DNA from: Acetobacteraceae bacterium | Lineage (GTDB): Bacteria > Pseudomonadota > Alphaproteobacteria > Acetobacterales > Acetobacteraceae | DNA length: 7,658 nucleotides | NCBI GenBank assembly: GCA_003133265.1 | Contig: PKWQ01000078.1 | Span: 1-7,658 of the forward strand | Direction of reading: 5' to 3' | Shown: in pieces, positions 1-6,864 of the stretch | How positions within the stretch are numbered: the first letter of the stretch is position 1 | How the letters are laid out: every line of letters begins with the position of its first letter | The notes under the pieces: generated by a model | Seen by the model: only the letters and a program-made list of their open reading frames with translations | Told to the model about the DNA's origin: nothing | Database searches by the model: none | Position numbers and translations under genes: made by a program

Positions 1-2
1 AT

Positions 3-21
3 GGCCGCCGCGAGGGCGGCC
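3..21. repeat. GC-rich inverted repeat at the left edge
   Basis: A perfect 7-base inverted repeat, GGCCGCC and GGCGGCC, is separated by the 5-base loop GCGAG. It lies about 20 bases past the stop codon of the minus-strand gene that ends at 40, so it could act as a transcription end or attenuation hairpin. No T-run follows it in either direction. It could equally be part of a GC-rich coding sequence that continues outside the window. Confidence 0.3.
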
Positions 22-39
22 GCGATGACGGCCTGTGTT

Positions 40-459
40 CTACTCGGGACCGAGCTCCGGGGTCGCGTGATCGGCCAACGGGGGAGGGGCCCCATCCGCG
101 ACGGCGACAGCACGAACCACGGGGACGGGCTCCCCAAGATCTTTCGGAGACACGCCAACGAACTGCCGAAGCTCGGGATCGCCGGCAGGATAGATTGTGA
201 CGCGGCCGAGGAAGTGGAATTTCCTGACGAACCCCCACGCCGACTGCAGATTCTTGAAAGTCCTGTCGCCGGACGAACCACGCCAGGTCCGAATGATCCG
301 GAAGCCCCGGCCCCGTATCCAGTTGCACCGCAGGTAGATGACAAAGTCTTCTTCGCTGCGCGCGACAATGAACGCCCCGAGCACTTGCCCGCCGTCCCTG
401 AGACCCGAGCGCAGGTCTGCCTCCTCAAAGACGTTGTCCATCCGGTCTCTCCCGTCCAT
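40..459 (-). CDS. Conserved-looking hypothetical protein, 139 aa
   Basis: I do not recognise this protein securely. The start at 459 is preceded on the minus strand by AGAAGGAG with about 9 bases of spacing, a good ribosome binding site, so this strand is preferred over the overlapping plus-strand ORF. The product is soluble, with no signal peptide or membrane segment. Its core looks like a folded beta-rich domain: GQVLGAF (24-30), a basic aromatic stretch YLRCNWIRGRGFRIIRTW (about 42-59), and VTIYPAGDPELRQF (87-100). The last 30 residues are Pro/Ala-rich and probably disordered. The pattern vaguely recalls small partition-associated (ParC-like) proteins found near parAB on plasmids of Acetobacteraceae. 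That link is from memory and weak. If it is right, parA or parB should lie just outside the left edge. Confidence 0.7.
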   Translation of the reverse strand: MDGRDRMDNVFEEADLRSGLRDGGQVLGAFIVARSEEDFVIYLRCNWIRGRGFRIIRTWRGSSGDRTFKNLQSAWGFVRKFHFLGRVTIYPAGDPELRQFVGVSPKDLGEPVPVVRAVAVADGAPPPLADHATPELGPE

Positions 460-558
460 ACGGCCTCGCTCCTTCTGAGCGTCGGGCCGGCCATATAATG
501 GACCGAAAATCGCTGATTCTGCGGTGATTTACCAGAGGGCATTCAGACTGCCCACAGT

Positions 559-578
559 GGGGGATGGTAGCGTCCCCC
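559..578. repeat. Hairpin GGGGGA/TCCCCC
   Basis: A 6-base perfect inverted repeat with an 8-base loop, about 100 bases upstream of the minus-strand gene that starts at 459. No T-run follows, so it does not look like a standard intrinsic terminator. Confidence 0.3.
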
Positions 579-588
579 GGCTAATCCG

Positions 589-624
589 CCGTTATTCACC
601 ACGACATCGTGTGTGGAATAACGG
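589..624. promoter_or_regulatory. Imperfect 36-base palindrome, possible operator
   Basis: The arms CCGTTATTC (589-597) and GAATAACGG (616-624) are perfectly complementary over 9 bases. Inside them a second short palindrome, ACGA..TCGT (601-610), lies at the dyad centre. The arms are A/T-containing in an otherwise GC-rich window, which suits a binding site for a dimeric regulator. TTATTCACC at 592-600 is one mismatch from the DnaA-box consensus TTATNCACA, so a replication-related role is another option. No adjacent gene identifies the protein that would bind it. Confidence 0.35.
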
Positions 625-646
625 GAAGATTCACATAGCTGTAACA

Positions 647-751
647 TTGGACTGCAAAAATCCCTCTTAGGCGAACGGCGCTTAGAAAGCCGTTTACATA
701 GAAGGGACTCTTGAAGACCGGCTGCGTTGACCATTCGCTTTGGACTGCAAA
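647..751. repeat. Direct repeat pair TTGGACTGCAAA
   Basis: The 12-mer TTGGACTGCAAA occurs at 647-658 and again in the same orientation at 740-751, 93 bases apart. A hairpin, AACGGC...GCCGTT (674-694), lies between the copies. Two exact 12-mers this close are unlikely by chance. They could be protein-binding repeats, or a duplication left by a recombination or insertion event. Confidence 0.4.
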
Positions 752-1014
752 TGTTCACGTCGTCATGGGAGATCGCACGGCGGTGGAATATTGTTAAGAA
801 AAACGTGTCGTTCGGCAAAATCTCACGCCGTTTGTTCGTAACTGCGTGCGAGGGGTGCCGATGTTTTTTGAGGTGATTCATCGCGTGAAGGTTCGGTCGC
901 ACGCCCGGTGGGCAAGCCGCCGCGTGGGGAGCTGACCGGCCAGACGCTGGCCGCAGGCCATGCCAAACGTCGACAAATCCGCTGTGCCGTGCAACTCGCG
1001 GAGAGGCGTCGGCG

Positions 1015-1911
1015 ATGCTGGCGCAGGTGCCGGCAGGGCTGCTCGTCGACCTGCTGCGCAGCAAGGCGGCGGCGTTGACGCTGGGCCTGGTGAGTGCCGC
1101 GGCCCTGGCGGAGCGGCTGGGGCGCAACGCACGGTACGCGGCGATTGGCAGTGCCGTGGGGGCGGGGCTGATGGGGGCATGCGGCACCTGGGTGTCGACG
1201 CGGGCCGTGTTCTGGCTGGCCGCACTGCTGTGCGTGCCGGCGCTGCTGGCGCTGCGGTCGCTGGGGCGGCAGATCGCGGTGCCGCCGCCGGCGAAGCTGT
1301 CGGGGCCGACGCGCGAGGCGGTGCGCGACGTGTTGCTGGACCGACGGCTGCTGGCGTATGTCGCATGCACAATTCTGTATCATCTGTCCAACGCGGCGAT
1401 GCTGCCGCTGGCGGGGGTGGAGATCACCAAACGCGCCGCCCAGAATGCCAACCTGATCATTGCCGCCTGCATCCTCGTACCTCAGATGCTGGTGGCGCTG
1501 TTGTCGCCGCTGGCGGGCCGGGCGGTGGAGCGGTGGGGGCGGCGTGGCGTGCTGCTGGTGGGGTTCTGCGCGCTGCCGGCGCGGGCGCTGCTGCTGGCGG
1601 TTGTAACCGATCCGCTGTGGATCATTCCGGTGCAGGCGCTGGACGGGCTGGGTGGCGCGGTGTTCGGGGTGATCACGCCGTTAGTGGCGGCCGACATCTC
1701 CGGGCGCGGCGGGCGGTTCAATCTGCGGATGGGTATACTCGGGCTGGCAATCGGGGTGGCGGCGACGGTGAGCAACACGGTAGCGGGAGCCATCGCCAGC
1801 AGCCTGGGCGCGCAGACGGCGTTCATTGCGCTGGCTCTGGCCGGGATCTGCGCGGTGATGACTGCGGGGTTCGCGATGCCGGAGGCGCAACCGCTTATGG
1901 CGGTAGCATGA
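1015..1911 (+). CDS. Truncated major facilitator superfamily transporter, probably a pseudogene
   Basis: The 298-residue frame is strongly hydrophobic and matches the pattern of a 12-helix MFS permease, but the family norm is about 400 residues. It begins in helix 2 with the MFS loop motif GLLVDLLRSK (8-17), so helix 1 is absent. Helix 3 begins at about residue 20 and breaks off. The sequence then jumps near residues 25-31 to AERLGRNARYAAIG, which in this family normally follows helix 4. About 45 residues therefore seem to be missing internally. From there on helices 5-6, a second motif A (GRAVERWGRR, 168-177) and helices 7-12 are all present. GGAGAGG at 1000-1006 could serve as a ribosome binding site, and the frame is open upstream to 889 without encoding a membrane helix. 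Substrate is unknown. The frame has no internal stop, so it may be expressed, but a working transporter is unlikely. Confidence 0.75.
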   Translation: MLAQVPAGLLVDLLRSKAAALTLGLVSAAALAERLGRNARYAAIGSAVGAGLMGACGTWVSTRAVFWLAALLCVPALLALRSLGRQIAVPPPAKLSGPTREAVRDVLLDRRLLAYVACTILYHLSNAAMLPLAGVEITKRAAQNANLIIAACILVPQMLVALLSPLAGRAVERWGRRGVLLVGFCALPARALLLAVVTDPLWIIPVQALDGLGGAVFGVITPLVAADISGRGGRFNLRMGILGLAIGVAATVSNTVAGAIASSLGAQTAFIALALAGICAVMTAGFAMPEAQPLMAVA

Positions 1912-2036
1912 GCGGACTTCAGGAAAATCAGTAGTGCCTACGCACATTTGTCGGAGATAACCGGCAAGCGACCAGAATGGGTCGCAGTCGATTTCGGGGC
2001 GTGCGAGGCGCCGAAGCAACAATCGGGGGACGTGTC

Positions 2037-4208
2037 ATGCCGTTCAAAGTGCAGGTCGGTCCGCCGCAAATCTCGATCCACCACGGTCAGACCGTGCTGG
2101 TCACCGAGCAGGACAGCCAGATCGAGTGGCCGAGCGAGCGCGGCCTCTATTTCCTCGACACGCGCGTGCTCAGCAGTTGGGCGATCTTCGCCAATGGCGA
2201 GCCATGGGACCTGCTGAACGGCGGCGCGATCACCTACGCTGCCGCACGGGTCTATCTCACCAACCGGGCGATCGCCACCGAGGACGGTCCGATCCCGCAG
2301 CGCACCCTTGGCCTCACCATCAGCCGCTCGATCAGTGGCGGCATGCACGAGGACCTCGACGTCACCAACAATGGCCGCAAACATGTGCGCTTCCAGCTCG
2401 AGATTGCGCTGCGCTGTGACTTCGCCGACATATTCGAGGTGAAAACGGACAACATCGTGCGCCGTGGGCGCATCACCACCGACTGGTCGCCCCGCCGTCA
2501 GACGCTCCGTACCCTGTATCGGAATCGTGATTTCAGCCGAGCAATCACGGTGACGCCGACGCAGCAGAAGGCGGTGTATTCCAACGGACGGCTCAGCTTC
2601 GAGATCGCGCTCGATCCCGGCGCGGCGTGGCATTGTTGCCTGCTCTATGCGCTCAGCGACGGCGAGCGGCATTTCGCCGCCCCGCATGACTGCATCGGAG
2701 ACGTCCACAAATCGCACCATGCCGAAACTCTGGCCGACTGGCTGAGGACGGTGCTGAAAATCCGCACTAGCAACGAGGAGTTCTACCGCCTCTACCGCCA
2801 GGCGCTGGAGGATATGGCCGCGCTCCGCCTGCCGATCGCCGGGACGGACCACATGGTGTTTCTCCCGGCGGCGGGCGTGCCATGGTTCGTCGCACCGTTC
2901 GGCCGCGACAGCCTGATTGTCTCGCTACAGAATTTGCAGATCTATCCGGAGTTCGCGCGTGGCACGCTGGATATTCTCGGCTCGCTGCAAGCGCAGCTGG
3001 ATGACCCGTACCGCGACGCCGAACCCGGCAAGATCCCGCACGAGATGCGCTACGGGGAACTGGCGCATTTCAAGTTGATCCCGCACACGCCCTATTATGG
3101 AACCGCGGACGCGACACCACTGTTCCTGATCGTGCTGCACGCGGCCTGGCGGGCGACGGGGGACCGGACGTTGCTGGAGCAGCATCTGCAGACAGCCGAG
3201 GGCTGCCTCGTCTGGATCGACAAATATGGCGACCGTGACGGCGACGGGTTTCAGGAGTACCAGACGCGCTCGTCGGCGGGTTACGAGAACATGGGCTGGA
3301 AGGATTCCGGCGATTCCGTCGTCTATCCCGATGGCTCGCTGGTGAAGGGGCCGAAGGCGCTCTGCGAGCTGCAAGGCTATGTCTATGATGCCTGGCAGCG
3401 AATGGCGGAGGTTTTCGATGCGCTGGACAAGCCGGATCGGGCATGCGCGCTACGGGAAAAGGCCGGCGTGCTGTTCAAGCGGTTCAACGAAGCGTTCTGG
3501 GACGATGACCTTGGTTTCTACGCCTATGCTCTGGATGGTGAGAAGCAGAAGGTGCTGACGGTCGCCTCCAATGTCGGCCACTGCCTGTGGTCCGGGATCG
3601 TGCCGCCGGAGCGCGCCCGGAAGGTGGTCGAGCGGCTGATGGCGCCGGATATGTGGAGCGGCTGGGGCATCCGCACACTGTCCGCGCTCAATCCGGCGTA
3701 TAATCCATACAATTACCAGACCGGGTCGGTCTGGCCGCACGACAACGCCATCATCGCGCTCGGTTTCAAGCGTTACGGGTTCGGTGCGGAGGTCGGTCGG
3801 ATCGCCCGCGATATCAGCGATGCGGGAAGCCATTTTCTGTTGAACCAGCTTCCCGAGCTCTACACGACATTGGAGCGCGACGCGACGACCTTTCCGGTTC
3901 AGTATGTCGGCGCCAACGTGCCGCAAGGCTGGGCGGCCGGCTCGGTCTTCTCCCTGTTGCAGGCGATCCTGGGCATCCAGCCGGACGCGCCGCGCGGCAA
4001 GCTGTATATCGATCCGTTATTGCCGGCGTGGCTACCCGACCTCACAGTGCTGGATCTGCGCCTCGGCTCGCAGCGGTTCGACATCCGATTCTGGCGTGAG
4101 AGCGAGGAAACGAAGTTCGAGATGTTGCGTGGCGATCCGAAGGCCGTTGAGCGCATCACTGCCGATGGGTGCTTCGACCGGATGCGGGCGTGGGCCGAGC
4201 CGGCATGA
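2037..4208 (+). CDS. Amylo-alpha-1,6-glucosidase / glycogen debranching-type glycoside hydrolase
   Basis: A 723-residue cytoplasmic enzyme predicted to hydrolyse alpha-1,6-linked glucose at branch points of glycogen-like glucans or related oligosaccharides. The N-terminal 200-odd residues form the beta-sandwich of the bacterial glycogen-debranching N-terminal family. Residues of about 270-690 form an (alpha/alpha)6-barrel catalytic domain. Visible signature elements are FGRDSL (288-293), GWKDS (420-424), which includes the probable acidic catalytic residue D423, and SVWPHDN (564-570). Length and domain order are normal and I see no lesion. An upstream ATG at 1977 is in frame, but the start at 2037 is preferred because GGGGGA (2025-2030) is suitably spaced and conserved-looking sequence begins there. 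The kinase gene follows after 45 bases in the same direction, suggesting an operon that passes released glucose to phosphorylation. Exact substrate cannot be read from the sequence. Confidence 0.9.
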   Translation: MPFKVQVGPPQISIHHGQTVLVTEQDSQIEWPSERGLYFLDTRVLSSWAIFANGEPWDLLNGGAITYAAARVYLTNRAIATEDGPIPQRTLGLTISRSISGGMHEDLDVTNNGRKHVRFQLEIALRCDFADIFEVKTDNIVRRGRITTDWSPRRQTLRTLYRNRDFSRAITVTPTQQKAVYSNGRLSFEIALDPGAAWHCCLLYALSDGERHFAAPHDCIGDVHKSHHAETLADWLRTVLKIRTSNEEFYRLYRQALEDMAALRLPIAGTDHMVFLPAAGVPWFVAPFGRDSLIVSLQNLQIYPEFARGTLDILGSLQAQLDDPYRDAEPGKIPHEMRYGELAHFKLIPHTPYYGTADATPLFLIVLHAAWRATGDRTLLEQHLQTAEGCLVWIDKYGDRDGDGFQEYQTRSSAGYENMGWKDSGDSVVYPDGSLVKGPKALCELQGYVYDAWQRMAEVFDALDKPDRACALREKAGVLFKRFNEAFWDDDLGFYAYALDGEKQKVLTVASNVGHCLWSGIVPPERARKVVERLMAPDMWSGWGIRTLSALNPAYNPYNYQTGSVWPHDNAIIALGFKRYGFGAEVGRIARDISDAGSHFLLNQLPELYTTLERDATTFPVQYVGANVPQGWAAGSVFSLLQAILGIQPDAPRGKLYIDPLLPAWLPDLTVLDLRLGSQRFDIRFWRESEETKFEMLRGDPKAVERITADGCFDRMRAWAEPA

Positions 4209-4238
4209 CGCCGCGTGCGGCGATCGAGCAGGCGAAAC

Positions 4239-4243
4239 AGGAG
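4239..4243 (+). promoter_or_regulatory. Ribosome binding site deciding the ROK kinase start
   Basis: AGGAG lies 10 bases before the ATG at 4254. The frame is also open from an ATG at 4215, but those extra 13 residues are Arg-rich, non-conserved in appearance, and have no Shine-Dalgarno sequence in front. The start at 4254 is therefore chosen. Confidence 0.5.
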
Positions 4244-4253
4244 ACGGAATCCC

Positions 4254-5018
4254 ATGCCAACCACGAGCAAGCCGGACCCGCGGACCCAACCATTGACGCT
4301 CGCCATCGACATCGGCGGCAGCCATCTCAAGGCCGGGGTGCTCAATCTTGCCGCGGAGATGATCGCGGGACCACGGCACGTGGAGACGCCGACGCCCGCC
4401 AAGCCGGAAGCTGTCGTTGCCGCATTGGTCGAACTGGCAAGGCCGCTGGGGCTGTTTGATCGGATCTCGGTCGGATTTCCCGGCGTGGTGCGGGCCGGCC
4501 TCGTGCTCACCGCGCCCAATCTCCGCACCAAGGACTGGCACCGTTTTCCGCTTGCCGCGGAATTGGCCCGGCATTTGGGCAAGCCGGCCCGGATTCTGAA
4601 CGACGCCAGCATACAGGGACTCGGGGTGATCAGCGGCCGCGGCCTGGAATGCGTGCTGACAATGGGCACCGGGATGGGCTTCGCGCTGTTCGAGAACGGA
4701 CGCCTCGGTCCGCACCTCGAAATGAGCCAGCACCCGGTGAAGACCGGCAGGACGTACGACCAGTACGTCGGCAACGCCGCGTTGCACGATATCGGTGCCG
4801 GACACTGGAACCGGCGGATGCGCAAGGTGATCGGCTACATGAAGGTTCTGGTCACCTATGACACGCTCTATATCGGCGGCGGCAACGCCCGGCTGATCAA
4901 GCTACAGCTGCCGGACAATGTGAAACTGGTTCCGAACGCAGCGGGGATCACCGGCGGCATTCGCCTGTGGGACAAGCGGATGGCCGTGGCGTTCGAGGAA
5001 CGCGCCGCGTTCATGTGA
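4254..5018 (+). CDS. ppgK: ROK-family kinase, probable polyphosphate glucokinase
   Basis: A 254-residue cytoplasmic sugar kinase predicted to phosphorylate glucose to glucose-6-phosphate. The N-terminal phosphate-binding loop is DIGGSHLK (19-26). GFPGVV (74-79) follows, then LND (115-117) with D117 as the expected catalytic base. The second nucleotide/phosphate motif is TMGTGMG (136-142) and the C-terminal glycine loop is YIGGGN (206-211). The short length and the absence of the CxCGxxGCxE zinc motif of ordinary ROK glucokinases/repressors match the polyphosphate-glucokinase branch. The true phosphate donor (polyphosphate or ATP) cannot be decided from sequence alone. There is no helix-turn-helix, so it is not a ROK repressor. 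It probably shares a transcript with the debranching enzyme upstream and supplies the substrate of the convergent zwf gene, whose end is 42 bases away. Confidence 0.8.
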   Translation: MPTTSKPDPRTQPLTLAIDIGGSHLKAGVLNLAAEMIAGPRHVETPTPAKPEAVVAALVELARPLGLFDRISVGFPGVVRAGLVLTAPNLRTKDWHRFPLAAELARHLGKPARILNDASIQGLGVISGRGLECVLTMGTGMGFALFENGRLGPHLEMSQHPVKTGRTYDQYVGNAALHDIGAGHWNRRMRKVIGYMKVLVTYDTLYIGGGNARLIKLQLPDNVKLVPNAAGITGGIRLWDKRMAVAFEERAAFM

Positions 5019-5022
5019 TACC

Positions 5023-5068
5023 GTTCGCGCCGAACAAGCCCAGAGTTCCGCGCGGCGCCATCACTCTG
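5023..5068. terminator. Possible bidirectional terminator hairpins between convergent genes
   Basis: The 42-base gap between the two convergent stop codons holds GTTCG-CGC-CGAAC (5023-5035) and the longer-loop inverted repeat CAGAGT...ACTCTG (5041-5068), which overlaps the zwf stop. A terminator is expected at this spot, but neither hairpin has a clear T-run, so the call is weak. Confidence 0.25.
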
Positions 5069-6458
5069 CCTTCCCCGGCTTCGGGTCATGCCACGGCCCG
5101 TCAGTGCCGATCAGTTCGGCCGCTTCGTCGGGTCCCCAGGTGCCGCACTCATAGGTATGGAGCGGCGTGACGTTGTCCAACACCGGATCGACAATGCGCC
5201 ACTGCGCATCCACCAGGTCCTGGCGGGTGAACAGGTCGCGGATACCGCGCATCGCATCGCCAAGCAGGCGCTGATATGGTGGCAGTTCGGAACCGGGCTG
5301 CTCGTTCAGCATCAGCTCGACATCGTGACCCACCATCCGCTCACCTTGGGTCTTGACGCGCACGCCGAGGCCGACGGCGACGTCGGGGCCGATGCGCATG
5401 CGCAGATGGCTCGATGAGTTCGGGACGTGCTCCCCGAACGTCTCGCGCGGCGGCCGCTTGAATTCGACGATGACCTCGGCCGCGGTCAGAGACAATGCCT
5501 TGCCGGCGCGAATGTAGATCGGCACGCCGGCCCATCGCCAGTTGTCGATCGCGATCTTGACCGCGACAAAGGTCTCGACCGTGGAATTCGGCCGCACTCC
5601 CGGCACCGCACGATAGCCGGCATACTGGCCACGCACGACATGCGCGGGGTCGAGCGGACGTACTGCCTTCAGTAGGTCGGCTCTCTTGTCGCGCGTGGAC
5701 TGGTGATCATCGCCCGATGGCGGGTCCATGGTCAGGTTGGCGAGTACCTGCAGCAGGTGGTTCTGCACCACGTCGCGCATGGCACCGGTTTCGTCATAGA
5801 ACCGGCCGCGTTCCTGCACGCCGAAATTTTCCGCCATGGTGATCTGGATGCTGCGCACGTAAAGGCGGTTCCACAGCGGCTCGAACAGCGGGTTGGCGAA
5901 ACGCGTATACAGGATGTTCTGCACCGGCTCCTTGCCGAGATAGTGGTCGATGCGGAATATCTGTTCTTCGGGGAAATGCTGTTCGAGGATGTGGTCCAGT
6001 TGGCGTGCGGACTGGGCGTTGTGGCCGAACGGCTTTTCGATTATCAGCCGGCCATGCCCGGCGCATCCCGATTTGGCGAGCTGGCCAGCGACCACGCCGA
6101 ACATGCTGGGCGGTATGGCGAGATAGTGTAGCGGGCATTGTGCCTCGCCCAACTCCTTGCGAAGCGCGGCGAAAGTGGCGGGGTCGTTGTAGTCGCCACC
6201 GACGTAGCGGAGCTGGCTCATCAGGCGGCCGAGCGCATCGGTGTCGGTGGCGCCGCCGTAATGCTGCAGGCTGTCGCGCACGCGCGCCTGCAACTGATCG
6301 AGCGACCATCCTTGTCTGGCTACCCCGATGATGGGCGTCGCCAGTCCCTCATCCCGCACCAGGCCGTAGAGCGCCGGAAAGATCTGCTTGTACGCAAGAT
6401 CGCCGGTGGTGCCGAAAATGACCAGCGCGTCCGAGAGCGTTGTGCTTATCTCCGTCAT
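5061..6458 (-). CDS. zwf: Glucose-6-phosphate 1-dehydrogenase
   Basis: A 465-residue enzyme that oxidises glucose-6-phosphate to 6-phosphogluconolactone with NAD(P)+, the entry step of the oxidative pentose-phosphate and Entner-Doudoroff routes. The nucleotide-binding loop is FGTTGDLAYK (15-24), with EKPFG at 141-145. The family signature RIDHYLGKE is at 169-177, containing the substrate-binding His/Lys. The C-terminal domain runs on without a break. At 465 residues it is somewhat shorter than the usual 480-510 but has no obvious gap. The start at 6458 is chosen because its ATG overlaps the stop of the upstream ORF (ATGA) and MTEISTTLSDALVIFG is a typical N-terminus. The longer frame back to 6599 is just antisense overlap with the chimeric ORF. 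No phosphogluconolactonase gene follows: the next gene is convergent. Confidence 0.93.
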   Translation of the reverse strand: MTEISTTLSDALVIFGTTGDLAYKQIFPALYGLVRDEGLATPIIGVARQGWSLDQLQARVRDSLQHYGGATDTDALGRLMSQLRYVGGDYNDPATFAALRKELGEAQCPLHYLAIPPSMFGVVAGQLAKSGCAGHGRLIIEKPFGHNAQSARQLDHILEQHFPEEQIFRIDHYLGKEPVQNILYTRFANPLFEPLWNRLYVRSIQITMAENFGVQERGRFYDETGAMRDVVQNHLLQVLANLTMDPPSGDDHQSTRDKRADLLKAVRPLDPAHVVRGQYAGYRAVPGVRPNSTVETFVAVKIAIDNWRWAGVPIYIRAGKALSLTAAEVIVEFKRPPRETFGEHVPNSSSHLRMRIGPDVAVGLGVRVKTQGERMVGHDVELMLNEQPGSELPPYQRLLGDAMRGIRDLFTRQDLVDAQWRIVDPVLDNVTPLHTYECGTWGPDEAAELIGTDGPWHDPKPGKAE

Positions 6459-6625
6459 TCCACGGGCTTCTCGATGTGGCCACCGAACTCGATGCGCATC
6501 ACCGACAGCCGTATGGCGCCACTGACCCAGTCGGGATGTCCCGATTTCGTCTTGTGGACCGCGTCGATTGCCAGCATGCGGATGGTATCGACCGCGCATC
6601 GCTCCATATCGGTCGGCTGTTTCAT
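6455..6625 (-). pseudogene. In-frame transketolase-6-phosphogluconate dehydrogenase chimera (deletion scar)
   Basis: A 56-residue ORF not listed by length-filtered ORF calling. Residues 8-31 read as the start of transketolase: CAVDTIRMLAIDAV followed by KTKSGHP, matching the conserved N-terminal motif that contains SGHPG. Shortly after, residues of about 39-56, RLSVMRIEFGGHIEKPVE, match the extreme C-terminus of the short decarboxylating 6-phosphogluconate dehydrogenases, which end in a FGGHxEK-type sequence. The ribosome binding site GGAG lies 4 bases before the start. The stop TGA overlaps the zwf start as ATGA, so the ORF could couple translation to zwf. The simplest reading is that an operon ordered tkt ... 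gnd-zwf lost everything between codon 31-38 of tkt and the last codons of gnd. The peptide has no catalytic residues of either enzyme. Confidence 0.7.
6531..6544. repeat. Palindrome TCGGGA-TG-TCCCGA at the fusion joint
   Basis: A perfect 6-base inverted repeat with a 2-base centre covers the codons for the transketolase SGHP motif, exactly where transketolase similarity stops. It could be a normal coding coincidence or could have helped the deletion. Confidence 0.35.
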
Positions 6626-6689
6626 TTTCTCCGCCTTGGCGCCATGCTCGCGCCCAGATCAGAAGGTAGGCGGTGGGGCCACCCTATTC

Positions 6690-6708
6690 AATCAGGCGTT
6701 CGCTGATT
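6690..6708. repeat. Inverted repeat AATCAG...CTGATT upstream of the minus-strand operon
   Basis: A 6-base perfect inverted repeat with a 7-base spacer lies 65-83 bases upstream of the chimeric ORF, in what should be the promoter region of the former tkt operon. It could be an operator or a short RNA hairpin. No confident -35/-10 pair for the minus strand is visible near it. Confidence 0.3.
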
Positions 6709-6864
6709 CGGTTTGAAGCGTGTCCGGATATAGCTGGGCCGATCGCGGCGACCAATTGCCATCACCCGGGCGGTCCCGAAAGGTTGCCGCTTCACACGCC
6801 GCGCGACCGCATAATGGCGGCATTGAGCAGATTACCTATTATGGATATCGACATCGGCATTAAA

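Larger units (their letters stand above)
460..1014. other. 555-base intergenic region with repeats, no convincing gene
   Basis: No reading frame here has both a ribosome binding site and protein-like composition. It contains a near-palindromic ATATAAT-type A/T element at 491-501, a 6-base hairpin at 559-578, a 9-base inverted repeat at 589-624, a 12-base direct repeat (647-658 and 740-751), a hairpin at 674-694, and a second copy of GTGGAATA (613-620 and 783-790). It is less GC-rich than the genes around it. The missing first membrane segment of the downstream transporter is not present in any frame here, so the region is not simply that gene's 5' end with a frameshift. A control region, a small replication or partition site, or rearrangement debris are all possible. 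Confidence 0.5.

Noticed and set aside
1..498. Plus-strand 165-residue ORF opposite the 139-residue gene
   Set aside because: Low-complexity Arg/Ala/Pro composition, no ribosome binding site visible because it starts at the window edge, and it is antisense to a frame with a good ribosome binding site and folded-protein composition.
861..935. Plus-strand 24-codon ORF MFFEVIHRVK... with a GAGGGG-like upstream site
   Set aside because: Too short, no recognisable similarity and no conserved context. It may be chance or remnant sequence.
543..1370. Minus-strand 275-residue ORF across the intergenic region
   Set aside because: Most of it is Ser/Ala/Arg-rich antisense of the transporter. The part covering the intergenic region resembles no family I know and has no supported start.
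960..1934. Plus-strand 324-residue ORF overlapping the transporter
   Set aside because: Gly/Ala/Arg-rich shadow frame of the GC-rich transporter gene, with no membrane helices or known motif.
1938..2852. Minus-strand 304-residue ORF inside the debranching enzyme gene
   Set aside because: Fully antisense to a gene with clear domain motifs: typical GC-rich shadow frame.
6459..6599. 47-residue N-terminal extension of zwf
   Set aside because: The extension is the out-of-frame reading of the chimeric upstream ORF. The ATG at 6458 has the stop/start overlap and the normal family N-terminus.
511..6710. Shared GAATCAGCGA on the minus strand upstream of both minus-strand genes (511-520 and 6701-6710 regions)
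   Set aside because: Ten-base matches are expected by chance many times in a window this size, and the distances to the two start codons differ.
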